From assembly GCF_001311845.1 (NCBI RefSeq), contig NZ_BBCC01000018.1, positions 1 to 60,902 of the forward strand: a stretch of 60,902 nucleotides of DNA, in the 5' to 3' direction. The notes beneath the pieces were generated by a model. It did no database searches. It was not told the DNA's origin and saw only the letters and a list, made by a program, of their open reading frames with translations. This document shows positions 19,044 to 29,734 of this stretch, piece after piece (positions within the stretch are counted from its first letter, which is position 1; each line of letters starts with the position of its first letter). This DNA is from Desulfosarcina cetonica JCM 12296 (GTDB lineage: Bacteria; Desulfobacterota; Desulfobacteria; Desulfobacterales; Desulfosarcinaceae). The translations under genes and the position numbers were made by a program.

Positions 19044-19832
19044 ATGACGACAACGCCGCCCATCATTGACAGCCATGTCCACCTCGACCTGATTGTCCGG
19101 CATCATCCCCAACGCATCCCATGGCTCAAGGCCAACCATTGTACGGTGGTGTCATGGGCCTATTTTGAAGGTGTTGACTCCGTGGCGCGTTTTTCGGCCT
19201 GCCTGGATCAAAAGGCGGCCTGCGTGCACACCCAAGCGGCCGGCGGTCTGAATTGCTACTACCTTGCCGGCGTGCACCCGCGATCCATCCCACCAGACTT
19301 GACGCCGGAAGCGATCGCCGCCCTATTGGCGCGGGCCCTTGATGATCCGCGTTGTCTGGGAATCGGTGAAATCGGTCTGGAAACCGGCGATGTCCGGGAA
19401 AAGGAAATTCTTTACGCCCAACTCGAGCTCGGTCGCAGCAAGCCGGCCCGGACAAAGGTTGTCGGTGTGCACACGCCCCGGGCCAACAAACCGGCGATGA
19501 CCGCCCAGACCCTGACCATGCTCGAAGATTTCAGCGATCTCAAAGAACGCCTGGTGGTCGACCATTGCACCCACCATACCATCGCCCAGGTACTGGATGC
19601 CGGATTCTGGGCCGGCATCACCCTCAGCCCGGTCAAGACCTCCTGGGATGAAATGAAGCGTATCGTGGCCGGCGAGTCTGCCCGCTTCGGGCGTATCATG
19701 GGCAACACCGATTCGGGCAGCGAATTCTTCGAGGACGTGGTTCGCTGCCGCCGCGGCCATGATTTGCCCGAACCCCTTCTCGCGTCGCTGTTTCACGATA
19801 CTGCCAAACGGTTTTACCGGTTACCCGGGTAA
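19044..19832 (+). CDS. TatD-family metal-dependent hydrolase
   Basis: The N-terminal IIDSHVHLD gives the HxH metal motif, GIGEIGLE the metal-bridging Glu, VVGVHTPR the third His, DHCTHHT the fourth and MGNTDSGSEFFED the final Asp. Together these form the amidohydrolase/TatD-like active site for two divalent metals. The length is 262 residues. The start at ATG 19044 follows a clear GGAGG at 19031-19035; the open frame extends further upstream but without a ribosome site. TatD proteins are usually DNases or phosphoesterases. This member differs from classic TatD in having KPARTKVVGVHTPR, so its substrate is open. It stands alone between tag and the DUF4388-HDOD gene. Confidence 0.8.
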   Translation: MTTTPPIIDSHVHLDLIVRHHPQRIPWLKANHCTVVSWAYFEGVDSVARFSACLDQKAACVHTQAAGGLNCYYLAGVHPRSIPPDLTPEAIAALLARALDDPRCLGIGEIGLETGDVREKEILYAQLELGRSKPARTKVVGVHTPRANKPAMTAQTLTMLEDFSDLKERLVVDHCTHHTIAQVLDAGFWAGITLSPVKTSWDEMKRIVAGESARFGRIMGNTDSGSEFFEDVVRCRRGHDLPEPLLASLFHDTAKRFYRLPG

Positions 19833-19930
19833 CGGTTCTCTCCTTATATTTTCAGTCAGTTAAATATCTGTTCAAGTTCACCGGAAAAGGGTCGAAATGA
19901 ATTCCAGCGATACTTTCCAGTGAGGTAAAG

Positions 19931-22030
19931 ATGATATTTAACGGCGACTTGAGCAAATACCACCCTGCCGATGCGATCATGTTCCTGTCACAGCTAGGCC
20001 TGAACGGGGTCTTCTCCATTGTCGTAGACCAGCGCGTGATTGCCCTGGGTTTTCAAAACGGTAATGTCATCAATGCACAATCCAGCCGCGGCGATGCCAA
20101 AATTCTCCAGGCCTTGATCTTCCGTCGCCACCTGACGGCCGCACAGGTCCAGCGCATTCGCCGGATCCAGACTGAGGCCGGAATTCCCATCCGGACGATT
20201 CTGGCTCAGTTGGCTTTCTTCCCCCTGGCCGACATCGCCGATATTCTCCTTTTGGGAATGCAGGAAGTATTGTTGGAGACGTTTTTATTGGAGCATGGCG
20301 CGTTTCATTTTACGGATACACCCATCGACCCGGATGGCGGCCAAACCTGTCTGGATGCAGGCGCCGTGGCCATTCGTTTCGCCGCCCAGTCCGACGAATT
20401 CCGTGATTTTGAAAAGAGCATCGTTTCCCTGGATCGCGGGTATACCTTGGTGGAAAGATCCGCATCCGAGCACCTTTCGGCTGACGCGCAGATGGTGCTG
20501 CGGGTGGCTGGCGGCTGTCGGAGCGTCCGCCAGTTGATCGAAAAAGTCCCTTTGGACAGCCATGCGGCCATGGAAATCGTCAGGGAACAGATCGAGCGCG
20601 AAACCCTTGTCCTCCTGCCGCCGGCTAATGAGCGCGCGCCATCACCTTCCGGGCTATCCCTGGATCCGCTTTTCGGGGCGTTTCGACAGGCGATGAAGAA
20701 GATGATGCTGACCAGCGATCCGCTTAAACAGCTTGAGGCGCTGGTCAACTTCTGCAAGGCGTTCTACGACGGCATGCTGATCCTCACCGCCCGGGACGGA
20801 CAGGTGGTTCATTGCAAGAAGATCATTCGGCTGCCCGGCCAGGGGGCTGTTCAGCGTTCGTACAAAGGTCAGCTGGGTTCGCTGGCGCAGGATGCCGTGG
20901 CCCATGCGGTATCCCAGTCCGGCGTGGGGTTTATCGGCGAAACGTTTCCGTCCGTCTTGCTCGACCGCCTCTCCGGGGAATCCCCGGCCGGTGAATGCGC
21001 CTTGATTCCCATCATCAGCCAGGGCCAGGTCAGCGTTTTTCTTTATGCCTTTACCCGCAAGACGTTCGATGGCCTTTCTCCCCAGCACTATCTGGAACTG
21101 CTCTCCTGGATGCCCGGGGCCGGCGATCAGCGTACCCACCGCAACCGCCTGAAGAATGTGGTCGGTCGGCCTTTTGATGCCACCGATACGCCTGGGGTGG
21201 CACCAAAGGACGGATCGGCACCGGCACGTTTGGTGGCCATGGTCGAAGATTTGCCGCCGTTACCCACGCTGGTTACGCGGGCCCTGGACCTTTTGGCGGA
21301 TCCGGATTCCTCTGTGCAGGCGCTTGAAGCGGTGATCGAAAAGGACCAGTCCCTGGTTTCCAAACTGATCCGCGTGAGCAATTCAGCGCTTTATGGGGGG
21401 CTCAAACGGGTCGAATCCCTGCAGCAGGCCCTAACCCGACTGGGATCGAAAACCACCAAAAGCCTGATTCTGGCGGCCTCCATGCAGAGCTATTTCCTGG
21501 AGACCCATCCCCATCTCAAAAGTTGGGGGCAGGCCCTGTGGCAGCATGCCGCCGAGTGTGGCTTGGCTGCCCGGCGGATCGCCACCGCCATCGAATTCGA
21601 TGACCCGGAGAAAGCCTTTGTTGGCGGGGTGGTGCATGACATCGGCAAGCTGGTGATCATGCTTACCGAAAGTGATGCCTACCGGCAGATTCAGAATCTG
21701 CGACGCCAAGATGCATGTTCCAGCATCGCGGCGGAGCGGCAGGTCATTGGCGTGCTTTTGATGGATAAATGGAAAATGCCTGCCTCCGCCAAGTTGTGCG
21801 TGGCCTACCATCATACTGTCCAGCAGGCCAATGGAGACCGCCGTCTGGCCGCCATTGCCGCCTACGCGAATCTGTTGAGTCACTGCCACGGTGCGCAGGG
21901 GCAACCGGCGACACCGGCCATGCAGGCGGAGATTGCGTCGTTGGTTAACGAACTGAGCCTTACCGAAGATCAAAACGAGGCCCTGGTCGCCTCCACGACC
22001 GTCGATTTTCAGAATTCCGGATTTCTCTGA
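19931..22030 (+). CDS. DUF4388-HDOD domain signalling protein
   Basis: The first 130 residues (FNGDLSKYHPADAIMFLSQL, then NGVFSIV, LGFQNGNVINAQSS) form a DUF4388/PatA-like N-terminal domain, common in deltaproteobacterial signalling proteins. The middle is unassigned. Residues about 435-640 are an HDOD domain (VEDLPPLPTLVTRALDLLAD, LIRVSNSALYGG) with the HD pair in GGVVHDIGKLVIM. HDOD proteins act in stress or motility signalling, often linked to cyclic di-GMP. The protein has 699 residues, no membrane helix or signal peptide. It is followed 99 bp later by mtgA; there is no sign of shared transcription. Confidence 0.82.
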   Translation: MIFNGDLSKYHPADAIMFLSQLGLNGVFSIVVDQRVIALGFQNGNVINAQSSRGDAKILQALIFRRHLTAAQVQRIRRIQTEAGIPIRTILAQLAFFPLADIADILLLGMQEVLLETFLLEHGAFHFTDTPIDPDGGQTCLDAGAVAIRFAAQSDEFRDFEKSIVSLDRGYTLVERSASEHLSADAQMVLRVAGGCRSVRQLIEKVPLDSHAAMEIVREQIERETLVLLPPANERAPSPSGLSLDPLFGAFRQAMKKMMLTSDPLKQLEALVNFCKAFYDGMLILTARDGQVVHCKKIIRLPGQGAVQRSYKGQLGSLAQDAVAHAVSQSGVGFIGETFPSVLLDRLSGESPAGECALIPIISQGQVSVFLYAFTRKTFDGLSPQHYLELLSWMPGAGDQRTHRNRLKNVVGRPFDATDTPGVAPKDGSAPARLVAMVEDLPPLPTLVTRALDLLADPDSSVQALEAVIEKDQSLVSKLIRVSNSALYGGLKRVESLQQALTRLGSKTTKSLILAASMQSYFLETHPHLKSWGQALWQHAAECGLAARRIATAIEFDDPEKAFVGGVVHDIGKLVIMLTESDAYRQIQNLRRQDACSSIAAERQVIGVLLMDKWKMPASAKLCVAYHHTVQQANGDRRLAAIAAYANLLSHCHGAQGQPATPAMQAEIASLVNELSLTEDQNEALVASTTVDFQNSGFL

Positions 22031-22129
22031 TCGATACGATCAAGTGGCCGAATCGTGCGCCGTTTTTTTCCGGCCTGTTGATCCCTGCGGGCTTGATGCG
22101 TTATAGAAGAACCCGCAGGGAAGACGGCC

Positions 22130-22840
22130 ATGGCAATACGCAAATCGAAAAATAAATCCTTCTGGATACGCCTGCGGCGGCGATTGATCCTTGCCGCAGG
22201 CGGCGTGTTTCTGTCCAGCGTGGCGATCACCCTGCTTTTTCGCTGGGTTCCCGTACCGACTTCGGCTTTTATGTTAAGGCAATGGTTTTCCGGCACCAGC
22301 GTCGATTACCGCTGGGTTCCCATGGCGCGCATATCGCCCAATGCCGCCCTGGCCGTCATCGCTTCGGAGGATCAGAATTTTTTTTCCCATTGGGGGATCG
22401 ATTTCAAGGCCGTTGCCGACGCCATCGAGGAGAACCGTACGCGCAAACGCCCCCGGGGGGCGAGCACGATCAGCCAACAGGTGGCCAAGAACCTGTTCCT
22501 TTGGTCTGGCGCCAGCTATGTGAGAAAAGGGCTGGAGGTTTATTTTACGCTAATGGTGGAAATGCTTTGGCCCAAGCAGCGCATCCTGACCGTCTATCTG
22601 AACATCGCCGAGATGGGTACCGGCGTGTTCGGCGTCGAAGCGGCGAGCCAGCGTTTCTACGGGCGTCCGGCCAGTCGGCTCTCCCGGAGACAGGCCGCCA
22701 CCCTGGCGGCAATATTGCCGGCACCCCGTCGCATGTCTGCGGCGCACCCTTCCCATTACGTGGTTCGCCGTACGTGGCAGATCATGGATCAGATGAATCG
22801 GCTCGGTGGCACAGCGTTTCTTCGTCGTCATGCGGATTGA
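22130..22840 (+). CDS. mtgA: Monofunctional peptidoglycan glycosyltransferase
   Basis: After a basic N-terminus and one membrane helix (residues about 18-38), the GT51 motifs follow in order: ALAVIASEDQNFFSHWG with the catalytic Glu, RPRGASTISQQVAKNLFL, the KRxxE-type stretch (MVEMLWPKQRILTVYLN), and YLNIAEMGTGVFGVEAAS. At 236 residues it lacks the transpeptidase domain of bifunctional PBPs, as expected for MtgA. It polymerises lipid II at the inner membrane. It is a single gene, convergent with the TM2 protein gene 21 bp away. Confidence 0.94.
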   Translation: MAIRKSKNKSFWIRLRRRLILAAGGVFLSSVAITLLFRWVPVPTSAFMLRQWFSGTSVDYRWVPMARISPNAALAVIASEDQNFFSHWGIDFKAVADAIEENRTRKRPRGASTISQQVAKNLFLWSGASYVRKGLEVYFTLMVEMLWPKQRILTVYLNIAEMGTGVFGVEAASQRFYGRPASRLSRRQAATLAAILPAPRRMSAAHPSHYVVRRTWQIMDQMNRLGGTAFLRRHAD

Positions 22841-22861
22841 GACCTAAATCAAGCGATAGCC

Positions 22862-23254
22862 CTATGCACCGTTGATCACCGTGATCTGATCGTTCAGCGT
22901 CCAGAAGTCGTACAGCACCCCCACACCGAAAATTCCGCCGGTGAGCAGGTAGACGATGCCGATCAGCCATTTCCCTATGTACATGCGGTGGATGCCAAAA
23001 AGCCCCAAAAAGGTGAGCAGTACCCAGGCGACGGTATAGTTGACCGGTCCGGACCGGAAGCGGATGTCGGCCTGGCGATCCATGGCCGGGATCAGGAACA
23101 GATCCACCAACCAACCGATGCCCAGCAAGCCCAAGGTGAAGAAATAGATCGTCCCGGAGATGGGTTTGCCATAATAAAACCGATGGGACCCGGTGAAACC
23201 GAAAATCCACAGAATATAGCCGATGGATTTCAAATGGGTATCGTTGCCCTGCAT
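22862..23254 (-). CDS. Tandem TM2-domain membrane protein
   Basis: The 130-residue protein contains two copies of the TM2 unit (GFTGSHRFYYGKPISGTIYF followed by GLLGIGWLVDLFLIP, and later GLFGIHRMYIGKWLIGIVYL followed by GGIFGVGVLYDFW), each a pair of membrane helices with the G-x-H-RFY/MY turn. TM2 proteins sit in the cytoplasmic membrane and their function in bacteria is mostly unknown. Tandem TM2 proteins of this size are uncommon but known. It is isolated, convergent with mtgA. Confidence 0.85.
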   Translation of the reverse strand: MQGNDTHLKSIGYILWIFGFTGSHRFYYGKPISGTIYFFTLGLLGIGWLVDLFLIPAMDRQADIRFRSGPVNYTVAWVLLTFLGLFGIHRMYIGKWLIGIVYLLTGGIFGVGVLYDFWTLNDQITVINGA

Positions 23255-23722
23255 CTTTTAGGCCTCCATGCATCGATTGTTTCGCGATTCTTTTGAATCT
23301 ATCGGATCTTAACGAAATTGCAGAATATGTCCAGGGATGAAATGCAGATTGGCGTGTGCCATAACACAGATGGGTTGAAATATGGTTTTGACTTTTTCTT
23401 TCCAGCGTCCATTGCGCACTCCAACCAACACCCATTTGACTAATTGACAGCCACACGATCATTTGCGAACATATTTTAGGATATGGACAGAGGCAACTCG
23501 ATCACCATCCGAACGCGTATCACCTTCCGTTTTGCTGTCGTGCGTACTTCGCTCCTCGCGCCTGTTATCTGCTGGCTGAGTGCCCCGCAAGGGGTAGGCT
23601 GCTTTTTACGAGTCCATCAAGTCCTGGTGCTTGACAAATTTTGCAATGCAGAACGTCAGCACGTGTTGCCTCACAGCATTCACGGGAATTCAACCGTTGC
23701 GGGCGGACAGCCACGAAGGGCC
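23255..23722 (+). other. Intergenic region before hybrid kinase gene
   Basis: About 470 bp lie between the divergent TM2 gene and the kinase start at 23723. An open frame continues upstream to 23483 in the kinase frame, but its residues are low in secondary-structure pattern and lack a ribosome site, so I treat this as non-coding. I see no clear promoter pair, terminator or repeat. Confidence 0.4.
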
Positions 23723-26379
23723 ATGAACCTCATTGAACTCCTACAGCATCAGTCCAAACGCCTGCCTCACGAATGGGCCCAGCGCATCCAAACGGCGGTC
23801 GGTGGGAGTTACGCCGATCGTCCATTTGAGGAATTGCTGACGACTACCTCAAAGGCCTGTGAAGCGAATTTTGACATCATCGTCAACGAGGACTATGGCA
23901 GGATCGATCAATTTATTGAAAATATCTGCAAGATGCGATTGGCGGGTGGTTTCACCCTGTCGGAGGTACAGCGGGCGTTTGAAATTTATCGAACGATTTT
24001 AACCCCATTGCTTGTCGCTGCCTTACACGGTGATGCGCTGACCGCCGCTTTCCAAAAGCTCAACGGATGTTTGGAATACACCATCAATCGGTTTAGCGAA
24101 TACTTTCATAATGCCGCGCAAGAAGCATTGCAGAAGGCCAAAGATGAAGCCGAGACCGCTAATCTGGCCAAAAGCAGATTCCTGGCAACCATGAGCCATG
24201 AAATCCGAACTCCCATGAACGGTGTGATTGCTGCGGCCGAACTGGCACTCAACGAAAAACTGCCCGACAAGACCGTGCGTTATCTCAAAATTATCCACAC
24301 GTCGGCCTATTCCTTGCTAGGCATCATCAACGACATCCTGGATTTCTCCAAAATCGAAGCGGAAAAAATGGAGCTGATAGCGCGCCCCTTCATGCTGGAC
24401 GAGATCCTCGACCGGGTGCTGGACGCCTTTCATTCCAAAGTGGCCGAAAGCGGAATCGAACTGCTGGTCGATATCGCCCCCGGGCTTCCGGCCGTACTGG
24501 TCGGCGATTCCCTGCGCCTGCAGCAGATTCTCACCAATCTGGTCAGCAACGCCGTCAAATTCACCGAAAAGGGCGGCGTGATCCTGGTGCGTATCGGCGC
24601 TGCGGAAAAAACCGATAAGACTGTATTTCTCAAGATTTCCGTCAAGGACACCGGCATCGGCATCGCGCCGGAGCATTTGCCGCTGCTGTTTCAACCCTTC
24701 ATCCAGGCAGATGGCTCCATGACCCGTAAATACGAAGGGACTGGCCTGGGGCTTGCCATCTGCAAAAACTGGTGTGCCTGATGGGGGGCAGAATCTGGGC
24801 CGAAAGCACCCTGGGCAAAGGCAGCACGTTCACCTTCACGGCTGGCTTCGAACGCTGTGCCGGCGTGGTGCCGCCGACCTTAAAAGCACCGTCGTCCCTG
24901 AGGAACATCAGCGTGTTGGTGGTGGATGACTGTCAAGAAAACCGGATGATCATGGAGCGGATGCTGAACAGTTTCGGTTTCCTGGTCAAGACCGTCGAGT
25001 CGGCCGAAAAGGCACTGCAAATACTGCAGGCCGACGCGGTGGACGAGCAACCCTTCGACCTGATCCTGATGGATTGGAAGATGCCCGGCATGGACGGGTT
25101 AACCGCCGCAGGCCACATCCGCCGCACCATGAAGCGCGACAGGGTTATCCTGCTAATGACCGCTTTCGAGGCACCGGGAGTTCGCGAAGAGGCTGAAAAA
25201 GCGGGCATCAACGGTTTTCTGGCCAAGCCGATCTACCCGTCCGAGCTGTTCAACGCGGTGATGAACGCCTTCGGCAAAACGGCCGTGAAAAGCGAAATCA
25301 CGCGTAACCGTTTCACCACCCGAGAATCCATCTACGGGGAGCGCCTGCGTGGTCGTCGTGTCCTGCTGGTCGAAGACAATCCAACCAACCGGGAAATCGC
25401 GACGGCGGTTCTGGAATCCGTCGGCATCCAGGTGGCCACCGCGACCAACGGCCGTGAGGCCGTCACTGCGGTCACGGCCGGCACATACGATGCGGTCCTG
25501 ATGGATATCCAAATGCCGGAAATGGACGGCTTCGAGGCCACCCGCGCCATCCGCGACAACCCGTCTGTCCATCAGATTCCCATCATCGCCATGACCGCCC
25601 ACGCCATGAAAGGCGACGAGGAACAGTGCTTGGCGGCAGGCATGGATGGATATGTTTCCAAACCCATCAACCAGGATCGTCTATTCCACGCACTCTGGCG
25701 AAACATCAAGCGCCTCGCAGGTCCCCTGCCGGTATCGGCTCCTGTGCCTGCCGGTGTTGAAAGCGATGTCGGCGTATTGCCTGATTACCTCCCGGGCATT
25801 CGCGTACGCGAAACCGTGGATGCGCTAAGGCTGGCCCCATCGACGTTTCTGAAAATCCTGGCGGGGTTCGCCGCGCACAACGCCGACACGGCTGCCACGC
25901 TGGAAATGCTTTGGGGGAGAAGGGATTACGAATCCCTGCGCCAGCTGGCGCATGCCCTCAAGGGCAGTGCTGCCAACATCGGGGCCACGGCCCTGGCAAT
26001 CAGTACCCAGAAACTCGAAGAAGCCCTGGCCGATGCTGCCAAGCGCAATGAGAACAACATTTCGGTTCTGACCGCGGAAGCCATCTTGCTTCTCGCCGAG
26101 GTGCGCGGTGGCATCGAAACGCTTCCACCCGTTCCATCGGCACCCATTACCGATTCGCCGCCAGCCGATCCGGCCCAGCGATCGCAAACGCTGGACCGAC
26201 TGGTCGGGGGACTTCAGTTGGCGGACCCTGAGGCCATTGCACTGAGCTTTGCCGCGGCCCGACCGTATCTGCCGGCGGCGGTGAGCGCCGAGGTCGGGGC
26301 CTACATCGATTCCTACGATTATGACAAGGCGATCGAGCGCATCCGCAGTTTCACGATCCCTATCCATCAGGCCAAATAA
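23723..26379 (+). CDS. Hybrid sensor histidine kinase, two receivers and Hpt (frameshifted in this sequence)
   Basis: The N-terminal 140 residues ([17 protein letters not shown] and the following helices) resemble the RsbRD-type N-terminal domain of soluble kinases. Then come HisKA ([20 protein letters not shown]) and HATPase ([24 protein letters not shown]). Two receivers follow, with Asp in [13 protein letters not shown] and in [13 protein letters not shown], and finally an Hpt domain with the His in [14 protein letters not shown]. No membrane helix is visible, so this BarA-like phosphorelay protein is cytosolic. The frame breaks in the A-run 24764-24768: one more A gives [14 protein letters not shown]. 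The ATG 23723 follows GAAGGG. The 3' end overlaps the convergent chemoreceptor gene by 13 bp. About 885 residues. Confidence 0.88.
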
Positions 26380-28364
26380 AGCTCATCAAGGGTCGCAAAG
26401 AGCATTTCACGCTCTTTTTCAAAGGCTTTCATTAATGCCGCCGCCTTCTCCGTTTTTCCCTGATGGAAAAGATCGACGACTTGCCGTGCATATACATGAA
26501 CCTTCTCGTGGTGATGACCTGCGGCCGAAAAAGCCTGGTTCTGCTTGAGTGCCTGGCCTTCAGGGCTGTCATACCATTTGCCGAAGGCACACTCATGGTG
26601 GCTATTGACCTCTTGCGGTGTTAAGGTCCCGCTTCCATGCAGCAAGCCTTCAAGCCGTGACCGCCAATTGAGATGCGCCCCCTTGACTTCGCCGATATCA
26701 AACGATGCGGCGGGTATTTTAAATTGCGCGATCGTTTGGGTCAGTCGGCTGGAAAGCTTCAAGAGATCCTGCGCGCTGACATGAACCTGGGAACTGCTGG
26801 TGGCCATTTCCTTGGCGGACAGGTCCACACCGGCTATCTCCTTGGTGATATCGCCGGCAACCACCGAGCTTTGTGAAACATTTACATTAACCTCTTGGAT
26901 GCCCTGAGACGCCTGGGACACGTTGCTGGCAATCTCCTGGGTGGCCGTTGATTGTTCTTCCACCGCCGCCGCAATGCCCGTCACAATCTCATTGACTTCG
27001 ACGATAACCGCGGAGATCATTCTTATCTTCTCGACGGTGTCGCTGGTGGACGTCTGTATCCCATTGATTTTCTGTTTGATTTCGTTGGTGGCGATGGCTG
27101 CCTGCTTGGCGAGTTCCTTTATCTCGTTGGCGACAACGGCAAACCCTTTTCCAGCTTCTCCGGCGCGGGCGGCTTCAATGGTGGCGTTGAGCGCCAACAA
27201 ATTGGTTTGCTCCGATATTTCGGTAATCGCTTCCGTAACTTTGTTGATGTCCCTTGCTGCCGCGCCCAATTCATCGACCTTGATCGAGGCGTCCTGGGCC
27301 TGAGCAACCGCCTCGGTGGTAATGGAACGGGCTTTTTCGGAATTCCGGGCAATTTCTCCTACCGTGGTGCTCATTTCCTCGGTGGCGCTGGCCACAATAT
27401 CGACATTGCTGGCGGCCTGTTCACTGGCCGCCGCCACGCTGTTCATGTTGGCACTCATCTCCTCGGCCGCCGTGGCCACCATGTTGGCCTTGTCCGAAGT
27501 CTGCTCGGATCCTTGCCTCATCTGCCCCGAGATGCTGCTTAACTCGGTGGAGGCGGTATCCATGGTCGCCACACTGTTATTAATATTCCGGGTCATCCTC
27601 ACGAGATGGGTAACCAGGACGTTCAGCGATTCAGCCAATTGGCCGATTTCATCTTTGCCGGTGATGTCCAAATGTTGCGTAAAATCACCCGTGGACATCC
27701 GTATCGGATGAGAGATCGAGACTGCAATCAGAATGGCCAGTAACAGGCCGATGGCAACGGCAACGACTGTGGATATGACAACGTTGCGACCGGTATGGCG
27801 CGCCTTTTCCAGAAGCGTGGAATTCGTCATGATTTTCTCACCGGCCGATTTTCGGATGGCATGAAAAAGATCCTGGACCTGGGCCAAGGCAGGCAGGGTC
27901 TTTTCACGCAAGACCGTCCCCGCCGCCGCCAACCCGGACTCTCTGTCCGCATGGGCCGCCATCAATCGGTTGATTTCCGTGACGGATTCGTGCAATTCGC
28001 GATGGGGTTGTTTCATCCTGCCGATCAACCCCGCCAGCTCCGGGTGGGCTGCCTCCAGTTGCCGACGGTCTTGTCCGTACAGCCATTGGCCAAACCCGCA
28101 CCGGTGATCATCGGTCTCCACCCCGATTGCCTTCATTTGTGAATCGGTCCAAAGGCGGTTGACTTGGCTCATCCAATTGAGATGGTCGATTTCTTTCTGG
28201 GCAAGCAGCCTGTCCAGTTGGGTTCCCATGATCACGGCCTGTGCATTTTGGCTGATGCCACCGATTCCGTTGCTGCTTATCAGACCAATGACGATAGCCA
28301 AGATTAGTTCAATACCAAACGCTCCAAGTAGCTTGTAACGGAGCCTGATGTTTTTCCAGTGCAT
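26367..28364 (-). CDS. Methyl-accepting chemotaxis protein with two CZB zinc domains
   Basis: The 665-residue receptor has membrane helices at about 10-31 and 215-240, a HAMP-like linker and a long signalling domain with the hairpin tip [20 protein letters not shown] and [20 protein letters not shown]-terminal CZB zinc domain has [15 protein letters not shown] second CZB-like segment lies between the two membrane helices, with His61, [11 protein letters not shown] (Cys89) and later PHRELHES. Start ATG 28364 is chosen because the first helix follows [11 protein letters not shown]. The HAMP seems short: [18 protein letters not shown] runs directly from the helix to the second half, some ten residues fewer than usual. 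The receptor probably senses zinc or redox through CZB and signals to CheA/CheW. Confidence 0.88.
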   Translation of the reverse strand: MHWKNIRLRYKLLGAFGIELILAIVIGLISSNGIGGISQNAQAVIMGTQLDRLLAQKEIDHLNWMSQVNRLWTDSQMKAIGVETDDHRCGFGQWLYGQDRRQLEAAHPELAGLIGRMKQPHRELHESVTEINRLMAAHADRESGLAAAGTVLREKTLPALAQVQDLFHAIRKSAGEKIMTNSTLLEKARHTGRNVVISTVVAVAIGLLLAILIAVSISHPIRMSTGDFTQHLDITGKDEIGQLAESLNVLVTHLVRMTRNINNSVATMDTASTELSSISGQMRQGSEQTSDKANMVATAAEEMSANMNSVAAASEQAASNVDIVASATEEMSTTVGEIARNSEKARSITTEAVAQAQDASIKVDELGAAARDINKVTEAITEISEQTNLLALNATIEAARAGEAGKGFAVVANEIKELAKQAAIATNEIKQKINGIQTSTSDTVEKIRMISAVIVEVNEIVTGIAAAVEEQSTATQEIASNVSQASQGIQEVNVNVSQSSVVAGDITKEIAGVDLSAKEMATSSSQVHVSAQDLLKLSSRLTQTIAQFKIPAASFDIGEVKGAHLNWRSRLEGLLHGSGTLTPQEVNSHHECAFGKWYDSPEGQALKQNQAFSAAGHHHEKVHVYARQVVDLFHQGKTEKAAALMKAFEKEREMLFATLDELYLA

Positions 28365-28481
28365 TTTAAAACCTCTCACATGAACAGCATTGCCGGCGAG
28401 AAGAAGACGGCCAAGCTTAACGGATCCGGCAACAAATAGCCCACTATCAACCTTGACAATGATAACATATACGTTAATAAT

Positions 28482-28832
28482 ATGAAAAAGCACGAAGAGA
28501 TCGAGGTTCGATATTACGAAGATGGATCAGGCCGGAAACCCTTTGCGAGGTTTTTTAATGAGCTGAGCGGAATGGCAGCAGTCAAAATCACGGCGGCGAT
28601 AACGCGTCTAAGAACCGGCAACAAAGGTGATTCAAAGTCAGTCGGCAAAGGCGTGTCCGAACTGAGGATTCATTGGGGACCTGGATACCGGATCTACTAT
28701 TACGGGTGGGATGGGTTACGGTTGATAATCCTGTTGTCTGGTGGCGCAAAAGGGTCGCAGGGTGCGGATATCGAAAAGGCCCAAGCATATTGGGCGGATT
28801 ACAAGAAACGCAAGCGAAAGGGGGAACAGTAA
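28482..28832 (+). CDS. HigB/RelE-like toxin (Gp49 family)
   Basis: This 116-residue basic protein has the Gp49/HigB toxin pattern: [40 protein letters not shown], and [20 protein letters not shown] with [20 protein letters not shown]. Such toxins cleave mRNA at the ribosome. The stop TAA 28830-28832 shares its last base with the ATG of the next gene, so toxin and antitoxin are coupled, in the toxin-first order usual for HigBA. It is the first gene of the accessory island on the right of the chemoreceptor gene, 117 bp from that gene's start. Confidence 0.85.
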   Translation: MKKHEEIEVRYYEDGSGRKPFARFFNELSGMAAVKITAAITRLRTGNKGDSKSVGKGVSELRIHWGPGYRIYYYGWDGLRLIILLSGGAKGSQGADIEKAQAYWADYKKRKRKGEQ

Positions 28833-29155
28833 TGCCGCTTTCAAGAGAATTTAAAGAGTTGGTTGTCGCCAGGGCGGAAAACGATCCCGATTTTCGTAAA
28901 GGGCTGATCGTCGAAGCCATCAACATGATCCTGGATGGTGAGATCACGGCCGGCAAATTGATGCTCCGCGACTACATTAACGCCGCCGGGGCCATGGATG
29001 ACATTTGCAAAAAGCTCGGGAAACACAAACCGGCCATCAGCCGGATGCTCGGGCCGTCTGGGAATCCGACATTGGAAAGCATTGTGCCGGTTATCAAGGC
29101 GTGTGCCGAGCGTGAAAACATCACTCCCCGTATTCATATCGATCAAGCCGCTTGA
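28832..29155 (+). CDS. HigA-like antitoxin with helix-turn-helix
   Basis: The 107-residue protein has a helical N-terminus ([19 protein letters not shown]) and a helix-turn-helix near residues 50-85 (AAGAMDDICKKLGKHKPAIS, then RMLGPSGNPTLESIVPVIKA), the pattern of antitoxins partnered with Gp49-type toxins. The start codon overlaps the toxin stop. It should neutralise the toxin and repress the operon promoter, most likely in the 28365-28481 gap. No operator can be named with certainty. Confidence 0.82.
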   Translation: MPLSREFKELVVARAENDPDFRKGLIVEAINMILDGEITAGKLMLRDYINAAGAMDDICKKLGKHKPAISRMLGPSGNPTLESIVPVIKACAERENITPRIHIDQAA

Positions 29156-29388
29156 TTGTTTTTGACGCCAATCGAAGCAATACCCGACAAAAGCATAGAC
29201 GGGCCTTCCACGGGGATCCGGTGGACCGTGGAGCTGGCAGGAATCCCCTCGAAGGCTCCCCTTCTGATGCCCGTTGCGGCGGTCTTACGCGGTGAGGGCC
29301 ACAGAAACAGGTTGCTGGATACCTCGAAAAAGAGTTCCGGCAACCCAAATTCCCTTCTCGGGATCATGCATTTCCAGACCGCCATAAA

Positions 29389-29706
29389 TTGTGCATTGTC
29401 AGGCCGCCGCTAACAACCAAGCAAACGTCCGTTTTCATCAAACGGTTTTTCGGGGAATGGACCTATCAAGAAATTGCCGATTTTTATGGGGACCATCCCC
29501 ACAATATCAGCAAGACATATCACAATGCTGTTAACCGGTTGTTATCCGTGCTTGTCGAAATGGATGGGGTGAAAAAGATGACCGATGAGGAACGGAAACA
29601 AGCGAACGTTGCCAAGTCCAAGCGATACTATGAACGCAACCGGGACAAAGTGAACCAGAAAAGGTGGGAGCGGTACACAACCAAAAAGAAACGGCCCAAG
29701 AAATAA
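29389..29706 (+). CDS. Sigma-70 region 4-like helix-turn-helix protein
   Basis: The frame opens with a TTG at 29389. The sequence TTKQTSVFIKRFFGEWTYQE followed by IADFYGDHPHNISKTYHNAV looks like a sigma-70 region 4 / helix-turn-helix unit, followed by a very basic tail (ANVAKSKRYYERNRDKVNQK). The N-terminus is uncertain: an open frame at 29156-29413 ends in a possible continuation (NCALSGR) one frame away, so a longer protein broken by an indel is possible. The bases 29156-29388 hold no better candidate. It is the last GC-typical gene before the AT-rich cassette segment. Its target is unknown. Confidence 0.45.
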   Translation: MCIVRPPLTTKQTSVFIKRFFGEWTYQEIADFYGDHPHNISKTYHNAVNRLLSVLVEMDGVKKMTDEERKQANVAKSKRYYERNRDKVNQKRWERYTTKKKRPKK

Positions 29707-29734
29707 ATTTTAGAGTTCTTTAACCTTGGAAAAT

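Noticed and set aside
29156-29413. Open frame directly after the antitoxin gene.
   Set aside because: Non-ATG start, no recognisable domain, and an equally open antisense frame; it may be only the broken N-terminal part of the following helix-turn-helix gene.
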